The notes under the pieces were generated by a model, which saw only the letters and a list, made by a program, of their open reading frames with translations, was not told where the DNA came from and ran no database searches. DNA of 64,000 nt from Mycobacterium sp. 852002-51163_SCH5372311 (GTDB lineage Bacteria; Actinomycetota; Actinomycetes; Mycobacteriales; Mycobacteriaceae): the NCBI RefSeq assembly GCF_001667115.1, contig NZ_LZIJ01000049.1, forward strand, positions 1 through 64,000. The letters are read 5' to 3'. Position numbers and translations under genes: made by a program. Below, piece after piece: positions 1 to 10,200 of the stretch; within the stretch, counting starts at the first letter, position 1; each line of letters starts with the position of its first letter.

Positions 1-87
1 CCGACGGCGATGCTGGTGGAGTTACAGGCCTCGTTCATCACGGCCACAGCAAACCTGCTTGAGCGGTTGGTGTGGTCCGGCCAATAA
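1..87 (+). CDS. Possible C-terminal tail of a gene entering from the left edge
   Basis: Reading from base 1 the first frame stays open for 28 codons and stops at TAA 85-87. The peptide ends LLERLVWSGQ and is Leu/Ala rich, as in a helical tail. No start is visible and it is too short to assign to a family. In H37Rv the gene beyond gltB runs the other way, so this would not be its direct counterpart. It could also be chance coding. Confidence 0.28.
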   Translation, partial: PTAMLVELQASFITATANLLERLVWSGQ

Positions 88-333
88 GCGCGCCGGCACC
101 GTCGCGGCAGGTGGCACGTGGTGAGACAGCCCACTGCGCAGAGGGCGATCACCGGCTTCTTCGCAGGTCACAGATAGCGGGTGGGCAGGTTAGTATTAGG
201 GAAGTTGGCATGTCAGGCGGGTTTTGTCATATCGTTTTACGACTTGTCGAGACCGGTTGTCGGGCTCCGTTCAGCGCTGCACGGACGAATCCCCTGACCG
301 GATCACCTCCGCTTGACGGACAGCCTATCGACA

Positions 334-370
334 AGACCGGAGGGGTCTAGCCCGCATCTCATGGGTGCGG
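334..370 (+). promoter_or_regulatory. Two small hairpins in the gltB leader
   Basis: Bases 88-438 carry no convincing gene. Just upstream of gltB lie two tandem inverted repeats: AGACC/GGTCT with a 5-base loop (334-348) and CCGCA/TGCGG with a 9-base loop (352-370). They could be a leader structure or the end of an upstream transcript. No known riboswitch was recognised. Confidence 0.25.
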
Positions 371-438
371 CCTCATCGGGAGCCGCTAATGGCTGCTAAT
401 AGAGCCGCGCAGAAAGTCTGGTGAAGGGGCAGGTGGGA

Positions 439-3400
439 ATGGCGCCCAACCGCGTCGGGCTGTATAACCCCGCATTCGAACATGATTCGTGTGGGGTCGC
501 CATGGTCGTGGACATGCACGGCCGGCGTAGCCGCGACATTGTGGACAAGGCGATCACCGCCCTGCTCAACCTGGAACATCGCGGTGCGCAGGGCGCCGAG
601 CCGCGCAGCGGCGACGGCGCAGGCATCCTGATCCAGGTCCCGGACGCTTTCCTTCGGGAGGTCGTCGACTTCGAGCTGCCCGAACCGGGCAGCTACGCCA
701 CCGGTATCGCGTTCCTGCCGCAGTCGTCCAAGGACGCCGCGGCGGCCTGCGCCGCGGTGGAGAAGATCGCCGAAGCCGAGGGCCTGCACGTGCTGGGCTG
801 GCGCAATGTCCCCACTGACGACTCCTCACTGGGCGCGTTGTCCCGCGACGCGATGCCTACCTTCCGGCAGGTGTTCATCGAGGGTGCCTCGGGCATGGCC
901 CTGGAGCGGCGCTGCTACGTCGTCCGCAAGCGCGCCGAGCACGAACTTGGCACCAAGGGACCGGGCCAGGACGGTCCGGGCCGCGAAACCGTGTACTTCC
1001 CGAGCCTGTCCGGTCAGACCTTGGTCTACAAGGGCATGCTGACCACCCCGCAGCTGAAGGCGTTCTACCTCGATCTGCAGGACGATCGGCTGACCAGCGC
1101 GCTGGGCATTGTGCACTCGCGCTTCTCCACCAACACCTTCCCGTCCTGGCCGCTGGCCCATCCGTTCCGGCGCATCGCCCACAACGGGGAGATCAACACC
1201 GTCACCGGTAACGAGAACTGGATGCGCGCCCGCGAGGCGTTGATCAAGACCGACGTCTTCGGATCTGAAGACGACGTCGAGAAGCTGTTCCCGATCTGCA
1301 CGCCGGGCGCCTCCGACACCCAGCGCTTCGACGAGGTGCTCGAGCTGCTGCACCTGGGCGGACGCAGCCTGGCGCATGCGGTGCTGATGATGATCCCCGA
1401 AGCCTGGGAGCGCCACGAGTCGATGGACCCCGCGCGCCGGGCGTTCTACCAGTACCACGCCTCGCTGATGGAGCCGTGGGACGGCCCGGCCTCGATGACC
1501 TTTACCGACGGCACCATCGTGGGTGCCGTGCTCGACCGCAACGGCCTTCGGCCGTCACGGATTTGGGTCACCGAAGACGGCCTGGTGGTGATGGCGTCGG
1601 AGGCCGGCGTGCTGGACTTGGACCCGTCCACCGTGGTCAAGCGGATGCGGCTGCAGCCCGGCCGGATGTTCCTGGTGGACACCACGCAGGGCCGCATCGT
1701 CGCCGACGAGGAGATCAAGGCGGAGCTGGCTGCCGAGCACCCCTATCAGGAGTGGCTCGACAAAAACCTGATTCCGATGGAGAAATTGCCCGCGGGCAAG
1801 TACTTGCGCATGCCACACGACCGGCTTGTGATGCGGCAGTTGGCTTTTGGCTACACCTATGAGGAACTCAACCTGCTGGTGGCGCCGATGGTGCGCACCG
1901 GCGCCGAGCCTATCGGGTCGATGGGCACCGACACCCCGGTCGCGGTGCTCTCGCAGCGCCCCCGGATGCTCTACGACTACTTCCATCAGTTGTTCGCCCA
2001 GGTGACCAACCCGCCACTGGACGCCATTCGCGAGGAGGTGGTGACCAGCCTGCAGGGCACCACCGGCGGGGAGCGCGACCTGCTCACCCCCAACGAGAAC
2101 TCCTGCCACCAGATCATGTTGTCGCAGCCCATTCTGCGCAACTACGAGTTGGCCAAGCTGATCAACCTCAACCCCGACGACGAAGTCAACGGGCGCCCGC
2201 ATGGCATGCGGTCCAAGGTGATTCGGTGCCTGTACCCGGTGGCCGAGGGGGGTGCCGGTCTGGCCGCAGCGTTGGAGGATGTGCGCGCGCAGGCGTCGGC
2301 AGCGATCGCCGACGGTGCCCGCCTGATCATCTTGTCCGACCGCGATTCCAATGAGCAGATGGCGCCGATACCGTCGCTGCTCGCCGTCGCGGGGGTGCAC
2401 CACCACCTGGTGCGCGACCGCACCCGTACACACGTGGGCCTGGTGGTCGAATCCGGTGACGCCCGCGAGGTGCACCACATGGCGCTGCTGATCGGTTGCG
2501 GCGCGGCCGCCGTCAACCCTTACCTGGCGTTCGAGTCGATCGAGGACATGCTCGACCGCGGGGTGATCGACAGCATCGACCGCAAGACGGCGCTGAACCA
2601 TTACATCAAGGCCGCCGGCAAGGGCGTGCTCAAAGTGATGTCCAAGATGGGCATTTCGACGCTGGCGTCCTACACCGGCGCGCAGCTGTTCCAGGCGGTC
2701 GGCATCTCCCAGGAACTGCTCGACGAATACTTCACCGGTCTGGTCTGTCCGACCGGCGGCATCACCCTCGACGACATCGCAGCCGACGTCGCGGCCCGGC
2801 ACCGGCTGGCCTACCTGGACCGCCCCGACGAGCGTGCGCACCGCGAACTCGAGGTCGGTGGGGAATACCAGTGGCGCCGTGAGGGCGAATACCACTTGTT
2901 CAACCCGGAGACGGTTTTCAAGCTGCAGCACTCGACCCGCACCGGTCAGTACAAGATCTTCAAGGAGTACACCCGGCTGGTCGACGACCAGAGCGAGCGG
3001 ATGGCGTCGCTGCGCGGTCTGCTGAAATTCCGTGCGGGAGTGCGTCCCCCGATTCCGCTGGAGGAGGTCGAGCCGGCCAGCGAAATCGTCAAGCGCTTCT
3101 CGACGGGCGCGATGAGCTACGGCTCTATCTCGGCCGAGGCGCACGAGACTCTGGCCATCGCGATGAACCGGCTGGGTGGCCGCTCGAACAGCGGCGAAGG
3201 CGGCGAAGACGTCAAGCGATTCGAGCAGGATCCCAACGGCGACTGGCGCCGCAGCGCGATCAAGCAGGTCGCCTCGGCCCGGTTCGGCGTCACGTCGCAC
3301 TATCTGACCAACTGCACCGACATCCAGATCAAGATGGCTCAGGGGGCGAAACCCGGTGAGGGCGGCCAGCTTCCGGGGCACAAGGTGTACCCGTGGGTCG

Positions 3401-5014
3401 CCAAGGTCCGGCACTCCACGCCCGGCGTGGGGCTGATCTCACCACCGCCGCACCACGACATCTATTCCATCGAGGATCTGGCGCAGCTGATCCATGACCT
3501 GAAGAACGCCAACCCGTCGGCGCGGGTGCACGTGAAGCTGGTGTCGGAGAACGGGGTTGGTACGGTCGCGGCCGGCGTTTCCAAGGCACACGCCGACGTG
3601 GTGCTGATTTCGGGGCATGACGGCGGGACCGGCGCAACCCCGCTGACGTCCATGAAGCACGCCGGTGCCCCGTGGGAGTTGGGGCTGGCCGAGACGCAAC
3701 AGACCCTGCTGCTCAACGGGTTACGCGACAGGATCGTGGTGCAGGTGGACGGGCAGCTGAAGACGGGTCGGGACGTGATGATCGCGACTCTGCTCGGCGC
3801 CGAGGAATTCGGTTTCGCGACCGCGCCTTTGGTGGTGGCCGGTTGCATCATGATGCGGGTATGCCATCTGGATACCTGCCCGGTCGGCGTGGCCACGCAG
3901 AACCCTGTGCTGCGAGAGCGGTTCACCGGCAAGCCGGAGTTCGTCGAGAACTTCTTCATGTTCATCGCCGAGGAGGTCCGGGAGTATCTGGCGCAGTTGG
4001 GCTTCCGCACTCTGAACGAGGCCGTCGGGCAAGCCGGAGCGCTTGACACCACGCTGGCGCGCGCGCACTGGAAGGCGCACCGGCTGGATCTGACGCCCGT
4101 GCTGCACGAGCCGGAGTCGGCGTTCATGAACCAGGACCTGTACTGCAGCTCGCGGCAGGACCACGGCCTGGACAAGGCGCTCGACCAGCAGTTGATCGTG
4201 ATGAGCAGGGAGGCGCTGGATTCCGGGAAACCGGTGCGGTTCTCGACCACCATCGGCAACGTCAACCGTACGGTCGGCACCATGCTCGGTCATGAGGTGA
4301 CGAAAGCTTATGGCGGCCAAGGATTGCCGGACGGGACCATCGACATCACGTTCGACGGTTCGGCGGGCAACAGCTTCGGGGCCTTTGTGCCCAAGGGGAT
4401 TACCTTGCGAATTTACGGCGACGCCAACGACTACGTTGGCAAGGGCCTGTCCGGTGGGCGGATTGTGGTGCGCCCGTCGGACAATGCGCCGCAGGACTAC
4501 GTGGCCGAGGACAACATCATCGGCGGCAACGTGATTCTGTTCGGCGCCACCAGTGGTGAGGTATTCCTGCGCGGCGTGGTGGGCGAGCGGTTCGCCGTCC
4601 GTAACTCCGGTGCGCACGCCGTGGTCGAGGGCGTCGGCGATCACGGCTGCGAATACATGACCGGCGGCAAGGTCGTCATCCTCGGCCGCACCGGCCGCAA
4701 CTTCGCGGCCGGAATGTCCGGCGGCGTGGCCTATGTGTACGACCCCGACGGGCAACTGCCTTCCCACCTCAACGCCGAGATGGTCGAACTCGAGACTCTC
4801 GACGAGGATGACGTGGACTACCTGTACGGCATCATCCAGGCCCATGTCGATGCCACCGATTCCGCTGTGGGCCAGCGGATCCTCGCCGACTGGCGCCGCC
4901 AGCAGCGACGTTTCGTCAAGGTGATGCCGCGGGACTACAAGCGGGTGCTGCAGGCGATCGCCGAAGCCGAACGCGATGGCGTCGATGTCGACAAGGCGAT
5001 CATGGCGGCCTCGC

Positions 5015-5022
<8 letters not shown>
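439..5022 (+). CDS. gltB: Glutamate synthase (NADPH) large subunit
   Basis: Large (alpha) subunit of NADPH-GOGAT, which makes two glutamates from glutamine and 2-oxoglutarate in the cytosol. The product is 1527 residues, the usual actinobacterial length. Cys18 in HDSCGVAM is the expected nucleophile of the class-II glutaminase domain, exposed after removal of a short propeptide. The FMN barrel is around residues 830-1200. Cys1136, Cys1142 and Cys1147 fit the C-x5-C-x4-C 3Fe-4S site. The C-terminal GXGXG beta-helix follows at about 1270-1500. I prefer ATG 439 because AAGGGG lies 9 bases upstream and [11 protein letters not shown] matches the family start. An in-frame GTG at 421 would add six residues. 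The gene overlaps gltD by 8 bases, so the two subunits are probably translationally coupled. Confidence 0.97.
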
Positions 5023-6490
<1,468 letters not shown>

Positions 6491-6643
6491 CCACATCAGT
6501 CACACCAGAAACAGGTTGATATTGCTCGGCGCGTCGTCGACAGTTTGCCAGGAGTTGGGTGTCTAATAACCCGGTGTGGGCTGCGTCACATGAAGTCGCA
6601 TGCGAGCCCTCGGTTGAGTTAACCGATCGCAGGAGTGATAACT

Positions 6644-6784
6644 GTGCATGTCAAACCGGTACCCCAGTCGCGAGCGGGGCGAATCGCCTGGTCATGGTTT
6701 CGTCACCCGGTCAAGAGTCGAGAGTTTCCCGCCAAACGCGAGCGCCTGGTCACAGCTGAGGAGCTGCTGGTATTCGGCGTGTGA
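6644..6784 (+). CDS. Small conserved-looking protein, 46 residues
   Basis: GTG 6644 is preceded by AGGAG about 8 bases away. The 46-codon frame reads MHVKPVPQSRAGRIAWSW and ends AEELLVFGV before TGA. It is basic and Trp/Arg rich, without a clear membrane segment. It sits downstream of gltD in the same direction, which is the position of H37Rv Rv3857c (annotated as a possible membrane protein), so it may be its counterpart. The ribosome site and position support it; codon bias is only moderate. Function unknown. Confidence 0.6.
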   Translation: MHVKPVPQSRAGRIAWSWFRHPVKSREFPAKRERLVTAEELLVFGV

Positions 6785-6821
6785 GCGCTTAGCGCAGGTC
6801 ACCTGCGGCGCGCAAGGAGTT

Positions 6822-6882
6822 TGCTCGACCGCGAGCGTGCGCATATGTGCGGTGCTCGACCGCGAGCGTGCGCAAATGTACG
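6822..6882. repeat. Tandem direct repeat, 31-base period
   Basis: The 21-mer beginning GCTCGACCGCGAGCG occurs at 6823-6843 and again at 6854-6874. The following bases are also similar (ATATGTGCGG and AATGTACGG). The second copy is the left arm of the inverted repeat that follows. It looks like a short interspersed mycobacterial repeat. Confidence 0.7.
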
Positions 6883-6921
6883 GAATATGGCACGAATTCT
6901 GTACATTCACGCACCCTCGCG
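6861..6921. repeat. 61-base imperfect palindrome between convergent genes
   Basis: The left arm begins CGCGAGCGTGCGCAAATGTA. The reverse complement of the right arm begins CGCGAGGGTGCGTGAATGTA, so the arms pair over about 26 bases with a few mismatches around a short centre near 6890. It lies between the gltD transcript and the converging oxidoreductase gene ending at 6939. It could end transcription in both directions, or be a mobile palindromic element. Confidence 0.7.
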
Positions 6922-6938
6922 AGCCAAAGAGCCGAGGA

Positions 6939-7799
6939 CTAGGCGGCCACCCCGTCCCACAGACCGGAATCCCGAATCGCCTCCGCCAGCGGCTCCAGAA
7001 CGGCGGGGTCGTGCGGCGGATTGATGTAGACGATCCCCAGCTGCAGCCCTTCGGCAGCCAGGCCGGCCGCATCCTCGACGACCTGCTGATAGTTGCGGCT
7101 CGGATCCAGCCGAAGGTGCGCCGACAAGGTGATCTCTGTCGGGTCGCGGCCGATGTCTGCGCAGTGCGCGGCCAGCACGTCGCGTTTGCGGGCGAACAAA
7201 TCCGGCGGGCCGCCGACAAAATTCCAATGCTGGGCGTAGCGCGCGGTGATCCGTAACGTGCGCTTCTCGCCGCTGCCGCCGATGCAGATCGGCGGGTGCG
7301 GACGCTGCGGACCCTTCGGCTCGTTGCGCGCGTCCTTGAGCTGGTAGTACTTGCCGTCGAAGTTGGTGGTCTCCTGGCTCAGCAGGCTGGTGAGCACCTC
7401 ACACGCTTCCTCGAATCGGTCGAAACGTTCCTTCATGCTGCCCAGCTCGATGCCGTAGGCGCCGGACTCTTCCTCGTTCCAGCCGGCGCCGATCCCGAGC
7501 TCGAGCCGCCCGTTGGAGATGATGTCGAGAGCGGCGGCCATGTTGGCGAGCACCGCGGGATGCCGATAGTGGATCCCGGTGACCAGCGTGCCCAACCGCA
7601 GCCGCGTGGTGGCCTGCGCCAGCGCGGTCAGCGTCGTCCAGCCCTCCAGGCAGGGGCCGCTGCTGTTGCCGAAGATCGGATAGAAGTGGTCGAAGGTCCA
7701 TCCCGACTCGTAGACGTCGATGTCATCGGCGGCCTGCCAGACGGCCAGCATGTCGGCCCAGGTGGTTTCTTGCGGTGAGGTTTTGAACGCGAATCGCAT
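6939..7799 (-). CDS. LLM-class F420-dependent oxidoreductase
   Basis: A 286-residue luciferase-like monooxygenase-fold protein. It shows FAFKTSPQETTWADML near the N terminus, then WTFDHFYPIF, then LGTLVTGIHYRHPAVLANMA, and later LGIGAGWNEEESGAYGI, the usual order for actinobacterial F420-dependent TIM-barrel enzymes. Such enzymes transfer hydride between F420 and a small substrate; the substrate cannot be told here. ATG 7799 starts the conserved N terminus. The gene diverges from the membrane protein at 8069, and the interval between them is almost filled by a repeat array. I do not recall an equivalent gene at this spot in H37Rv, so it is probably accessory. Confidence 0.85.
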   Translation of the reverse strand: MRFAFKTSPQETTWADMLAVWQAADDIDVYESGWTFDHFYPIFGNSSGPCLEGWTTLTALAQATTRLRLGTLVTGIHYRHPAVLANMAAALDIISNGRLELGIGAGWNEEESGAYGIELGSMKERFDRFEEACEVLTSLLSQETTNFDGKYYQLKDARNEPKGPQRPHPPICIGGSGEKRTLRITARYAQHWNFVGGPPDLFARKRDVLAAHCADIGRDPTEITLSAHLRLDPSRNYQQVVEDAAGLAAEGLQLGIVYINPPHDPAVLEPLAEAIRDSGLWDGVAA

Positions 7800-7829
7800 G
7801 ACCCCGACGCTAGTCGCGCTTTCTGAAGC

Positions 7830-8054
7830 GCCACTATTCCTGATGGTGGCGACCCGTCCCCCAGCTTCGCGGGGGTGCCCCCATCGCCCGGCTCCGCCGC
7901 GCTCGCGATCGCCACTATTCCTGATGGTGGCGACCCGTCCCCCAGCTTCGCGGGGGTGCCCCCAGCGCCCGGCTCCGCCGCGCTCGCGATCGCCACTATT
8001 CCTGATCGTGGCGACCCGCTTCGCCCGGCTCCGCCGCGACCGCGATCGCCACTA
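7830..8054. repeat. Tandem repeat array, 81/81/56-bp units
   Basis: Three consecutive units start with GCCACTATTCCTGAT at 7830, 7911 and 7992, and a partial fourth starts at 8048. Units 1 and 2 are 81 bp and nearly identical. Unit 3 is 56 bp, lacking 25 bp made of two C/G-rich pieces (CCCCCAG and CGGGGGTGCCCCC). The reverse complement of the core matches the 55-bp repeats at 21866-21993. The array covers most of the 269-bp divergent promoter region. Confidence 0.9.
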
Positions 8055-8068
8055 GGCTGGGCGGAAGG

Positions 8069-8500
8069 ATGACACTCGGTATCGATACCAAGATCACGCT
8101 GTTGGCGGCCGGACTGATTTTTCTGCTGGCACTCGCCCTCGGCGTGTGGAAGTACCGCCAGATCATGGTCAGCCCTGATCACCGGGCGCATGTCTACGTC
8201 GACATCGCGCACCGGGCGGCGCTGCTGTATGCGTTCGCGACGGGGCTGATCGCGGTCTTCGTTGCGCTCAGCGCCTGGCCGACGTGGGTGAACCTGACCG
8301 CGGCGATGGTCCTGGTGTTCTTCTTCGTGGCCGCCATCCTGGCCTACATCCTGCACGGCGCGCGGCGCGATACCGAGAACCAGTTTGAACATCCGACGCG
8401 CGGAGCCCGGGTGTCGATGGTGTTTCTCATCGTCGGTGAAATCGGCGGCTTCGCAGTGATATTGGCCGGATTCATCGCAGGGCAGCTATGGACCCGGTAA
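8069..8500 (+). CDS. Small four-helix membrane protein
   Basis: 143 residues with about four hydrophobic segments (roughly 8-28, 50-70, 78-98 and 118-140) and the motif WKYRQIM after helix 1. It should sit in the cytoplasmic membrane; function unknown. Its last 13 bases overlap the start of the PHP-domain gene, so the two are probably co-transcribed. The bases just before ATG 8069 are GGCGGAAGG, a purine-rich stretch unusually close to the start. Its leader is the end of the repeat array. Confidence 0.75.
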   Translation: MTLGIDTKITLLAAGLIFLLALALGVWKYRQIMVSPDHRAHVYVDIAHRAALLYAFATGLIAVFVALSAWPTWVNLTAAMVLVFFFVAAILAYILHGARRDTENQFEHPTRGARVSMVFLIVGEIGGFAVILAGFIAGQLWTR

Positions 8501-9492
8501 CCGCGCTGCGGCAGATCGCCTATTACAAGGACCGCAGCCGTCAAGATCCCCGGCGGGTGATGGCATACCGCAACGCCGCCGACATCGTCGAGCAACTCGA
8601 CGACGCGACGCGTGAGCGGCACGGACACGCCAACAGCTGGCAGACGATTCCGGGAATCGGGCCCAAAACCGCGAAGGTCATCGCACAGGCCTGGTCCGGA
8701 CGGGAACCGGACCAGCTGGTCGAATTGCGTTCTGCAGCAGAAGATCTCGGTGGGGGAGAGGTACGGGCCGCGCTGCGCGGTGATCTGCACCTGCACTCGA
8801 ACTGGTCGGATGGGTCGGCGCCGATCGACGAGATGATGGCCACCGCCGCGGCACTCGGCCACGAGTACTGCGCGCTGACCGACCACTCGCCACGTTTGAC
8901 GATCGCCAACGGACTGTCACCCGAGCGGTTGCGCAAACAGCTCGACGTAATCGACGGGCTGCGCGAAAAGTTCGCGCCGCTGCGCATTCTCACCGGGATC
9001 GAGGTCGACATCCTCGACGACGGCAGCCTGGACCAGGAGCCCGAATTGCTCGAGCGCCTCGACATCGTGGTGGCCAGCGTGCACTCGAAGCTGTCGATGG
9101 ATTCCGCCGCGATGACCCGTCGGATGATCACCGCGGTCCGCAACCCCCATGCCGACGTGCTTGGTCATTGCACGGGCCGGCTGGTCGCGGGTAACCGTGG
9201 CATTAGGCCAGAGTCGAAGTTCGACGCCGAGGCGGTATTCACCGCCTGCCGTGATCACGGCACCGCGGTCGAGATCAACTCGCGCCCGGAGCGCCGCGAC
9301 CCGCCGAGCCGGCTGCTGAACCTCGCGCGCGACATCGGTTGCGTGTTCAGCATCGACACCGACGCGCACGCGCCCGGCCAGCTGGATTTTCTCGGCTACG
9401 GCGCACAGCGGGCGCTGGACGCCGGTGTTCCCGTCGACCGCATCGTCAATACCTGGCCGGCCGAGAAGCTACTCGAGTGGGCGGCGGCTTGA
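8488..9492 (+). CDS. Helix-hairpin-helix plus PHP-domain phosphoesterase (Rv3856c-like)
   Basis: 334 residues. An N-terminal helix-hairpin-helix region (about 1-75, with TIPGIGPKTAKVI) resembles the DNA-binding part of PolX-type polymerases. A PHP metal-dependent phosphoesterase domain follows: H101-L-H103 and D108 (HLHSNWSDG), TDHS (131-134), GIEVDIL, ASVHSK and a late DTDAH motif supply the metal ligands. The likely role is hydrolysis of a phosphomonoester, possibly DNA-linked, but the substrate is unknown. It matches H37Rv Rv3856c in length and position. In H37Rv it lies next to ethR; here a toxin-antitoxin pair and a polymerase gene intervene. Confidence 0.88.
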   Translation: MDPVTALRQIAYYKDRSRQDPRRVMAYRNAADIVEQLDDATRERHGHANSWQTIPGIGPKTAKVIAQAWSGREPDQLVELRSAAEDLGGGEVRAALRGDLHLHSNWSDGSAPIDEMMATAAALGHEYCALTDHSPRLTIANGLSPERLRKQLDVIDGLREKFAPLRILTGIEVDILDDGSLDQEPELLERLDIVVASVHSKLSMDSAAMTRRMITAVRNPHADVLGHCTGRLVAGNRGIRPESKFDAEAVFTACRDHGTAVEINSRPERRDPPSRLLNLARDIGCVFSIDTDAHAPGQLDFLGYGAQRALDAGVPVDRIVNTWPAEKLLEWAAA

Positions 9493-9508
9493 TTTAGGCC
9501 CCCCTAAA
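9493..9508. terminator. Short hairpin between convergent genes
   Basis: TTTAGG (9493-9498) and CCTAAA (9503-9508) form a 6-bp stem directly after the PHP gene stop and spanning the vapC stop. It could act on both strands. It is short and lacks a clear U-tract. Confidence 0.35.
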
Positions 9509-9899
9509 CGGGTTGCGCGACAGCGATTCCCGCTAAAGCAGCCGCTTGCGCCATGCGAACGTCGTAGGTGACCAGCGCCCGCAAGTCGGGCGCTGTTTGC
9601 GCCGCCGCCAGATGGATCGCATCAAGCGTCCGGAGCTGTGCTGGCGGGAGAACCGCTGCGACCTCGAGCAGTCGGATGGTTAACGCAATCACGTCAATTC
9701 GTGTCAGCAGTCGTCGTGCATGCGCGATCGCTGAAGGCGGCCCGTGTCGTGACGCCGCGCGGATCAACTCCGTGCGCGTCAACGCGGAGGTGAAGTGTGT
9801 GTCCGCTGCATGAGTTTGGAGGTAACTCTGAAGCGCTGCGGTCTCAGCCTCCTCAGTGACAAGTTTCGCCAGCGCCGAGGTGTCAAGGTACAGCTGCAT
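9504..9899 (-). CDS. vapC: VapC-type PIN-domain toxin
   Basis: 131 residues with the PIN ribonuclease signature: D6 in LYLDTSAL, E44 in RTELIRA, D93 in LDAIHLAAA and D113 in TYDVRM form the acidic metal site. PIN toxins cut tRNA or rRNA and block translation when the antitoxin is degraded. The start ATG overlaps the antitoxin stop as TGATG, the usual coupled arrangement. Its closest resemblance, from memory, is to the VapC46/47 group of M. tuberculosis. The particular RNA target cannot be deduced. Confidence 0.9.
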   Translation of the reverse strand: MQLYLDTSALAKLVTEEAETAALQSYLQTHAADTHFTSALTRTELIRAASRHGPPSAIAHARRLLTRIDVIALTIRLLEVAAVLPPAQLRTLDAIHLAAAQTAPDLRALVTYDVRMAQAAALAGIAVAQPV

Positions 9900-10174
9900 C
9901 AGCGCTCGTCTTCGCGGAGACGTTCGAGCTCCGCGGACAATCCGGAACCGAATTTGCCCGGTGGCTCGGATAGGAGATTTTCGTTTGACGAGGCGGCGAT
10001 GACCTCACCGGCCGCCACCAGATCAGCCCATGCGTCGCCGCCGGCGGGAACAATTCGCGCCACCAGTCGACCGCGCTGGGTCACCTCCACGATTTCGCCT
10101 GACGCAACCAGCGCGAGGTAGCGGCTGGCATTCTGCCGGAGCTCGCGGACCCCGATGCGCTGCATGTAGCACAT
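9899..10174 (-). CDS. vapB: VapB-type antitoxin (Phd/YefM fold)
   Basis: 91 residues from ATG 10174, or 88 from the ATG at 10165. The region IGVRELRQNASRYL followed by RGRLVARIVP is the Phd/YefM DNA-binding fold. The acidic, disordered tail ending LERLREDER should wrap the VapC active site. AGGTG lies about 5 bases before ATG 10174. Antitoxins of this type bind their own promoter together with the toxin, so the locus is probably autoregulated. Confidence 0.88.
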   Translation of the reverse strand: MCYMQRIGVRELRQNASRYLALVASGEIVEVTQRGRLVARIVPAGGDAWADLVAAGEVIAASSNENLLSEPPGKFGSGLSAELERLREDER

Positions 10175-10200
10175 GGTAGCACCTAGCCTCGACGTAAGGC

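Noticed and set aside
72-350. 92-codon open frame before gltB
   Set aside because: No ribosome site, poor codon bias and no family resemblance; it overlaps the leader hairpins.
1555-3414. 619-codon open frame opposite gltB
   Set aside because: Typical antisense shadow of a high-GC gene; the plus-strand product is unmistakable.
6822-6921. Possible CRISPR array
   Set aside because: Only two direct copies, no unique spacers of regular size and no cas genes.
7830-8054. Possible CRISPR array
   Set aside because: The units are continuous tandem repeats without variable spacers.
7628-8392. Long minus-strand frame with repeated Ala/Ser/Gly-Pro peptide
   Set aside because: It is produced by the 81-bp repeat array and runs through two real genes in other frames.
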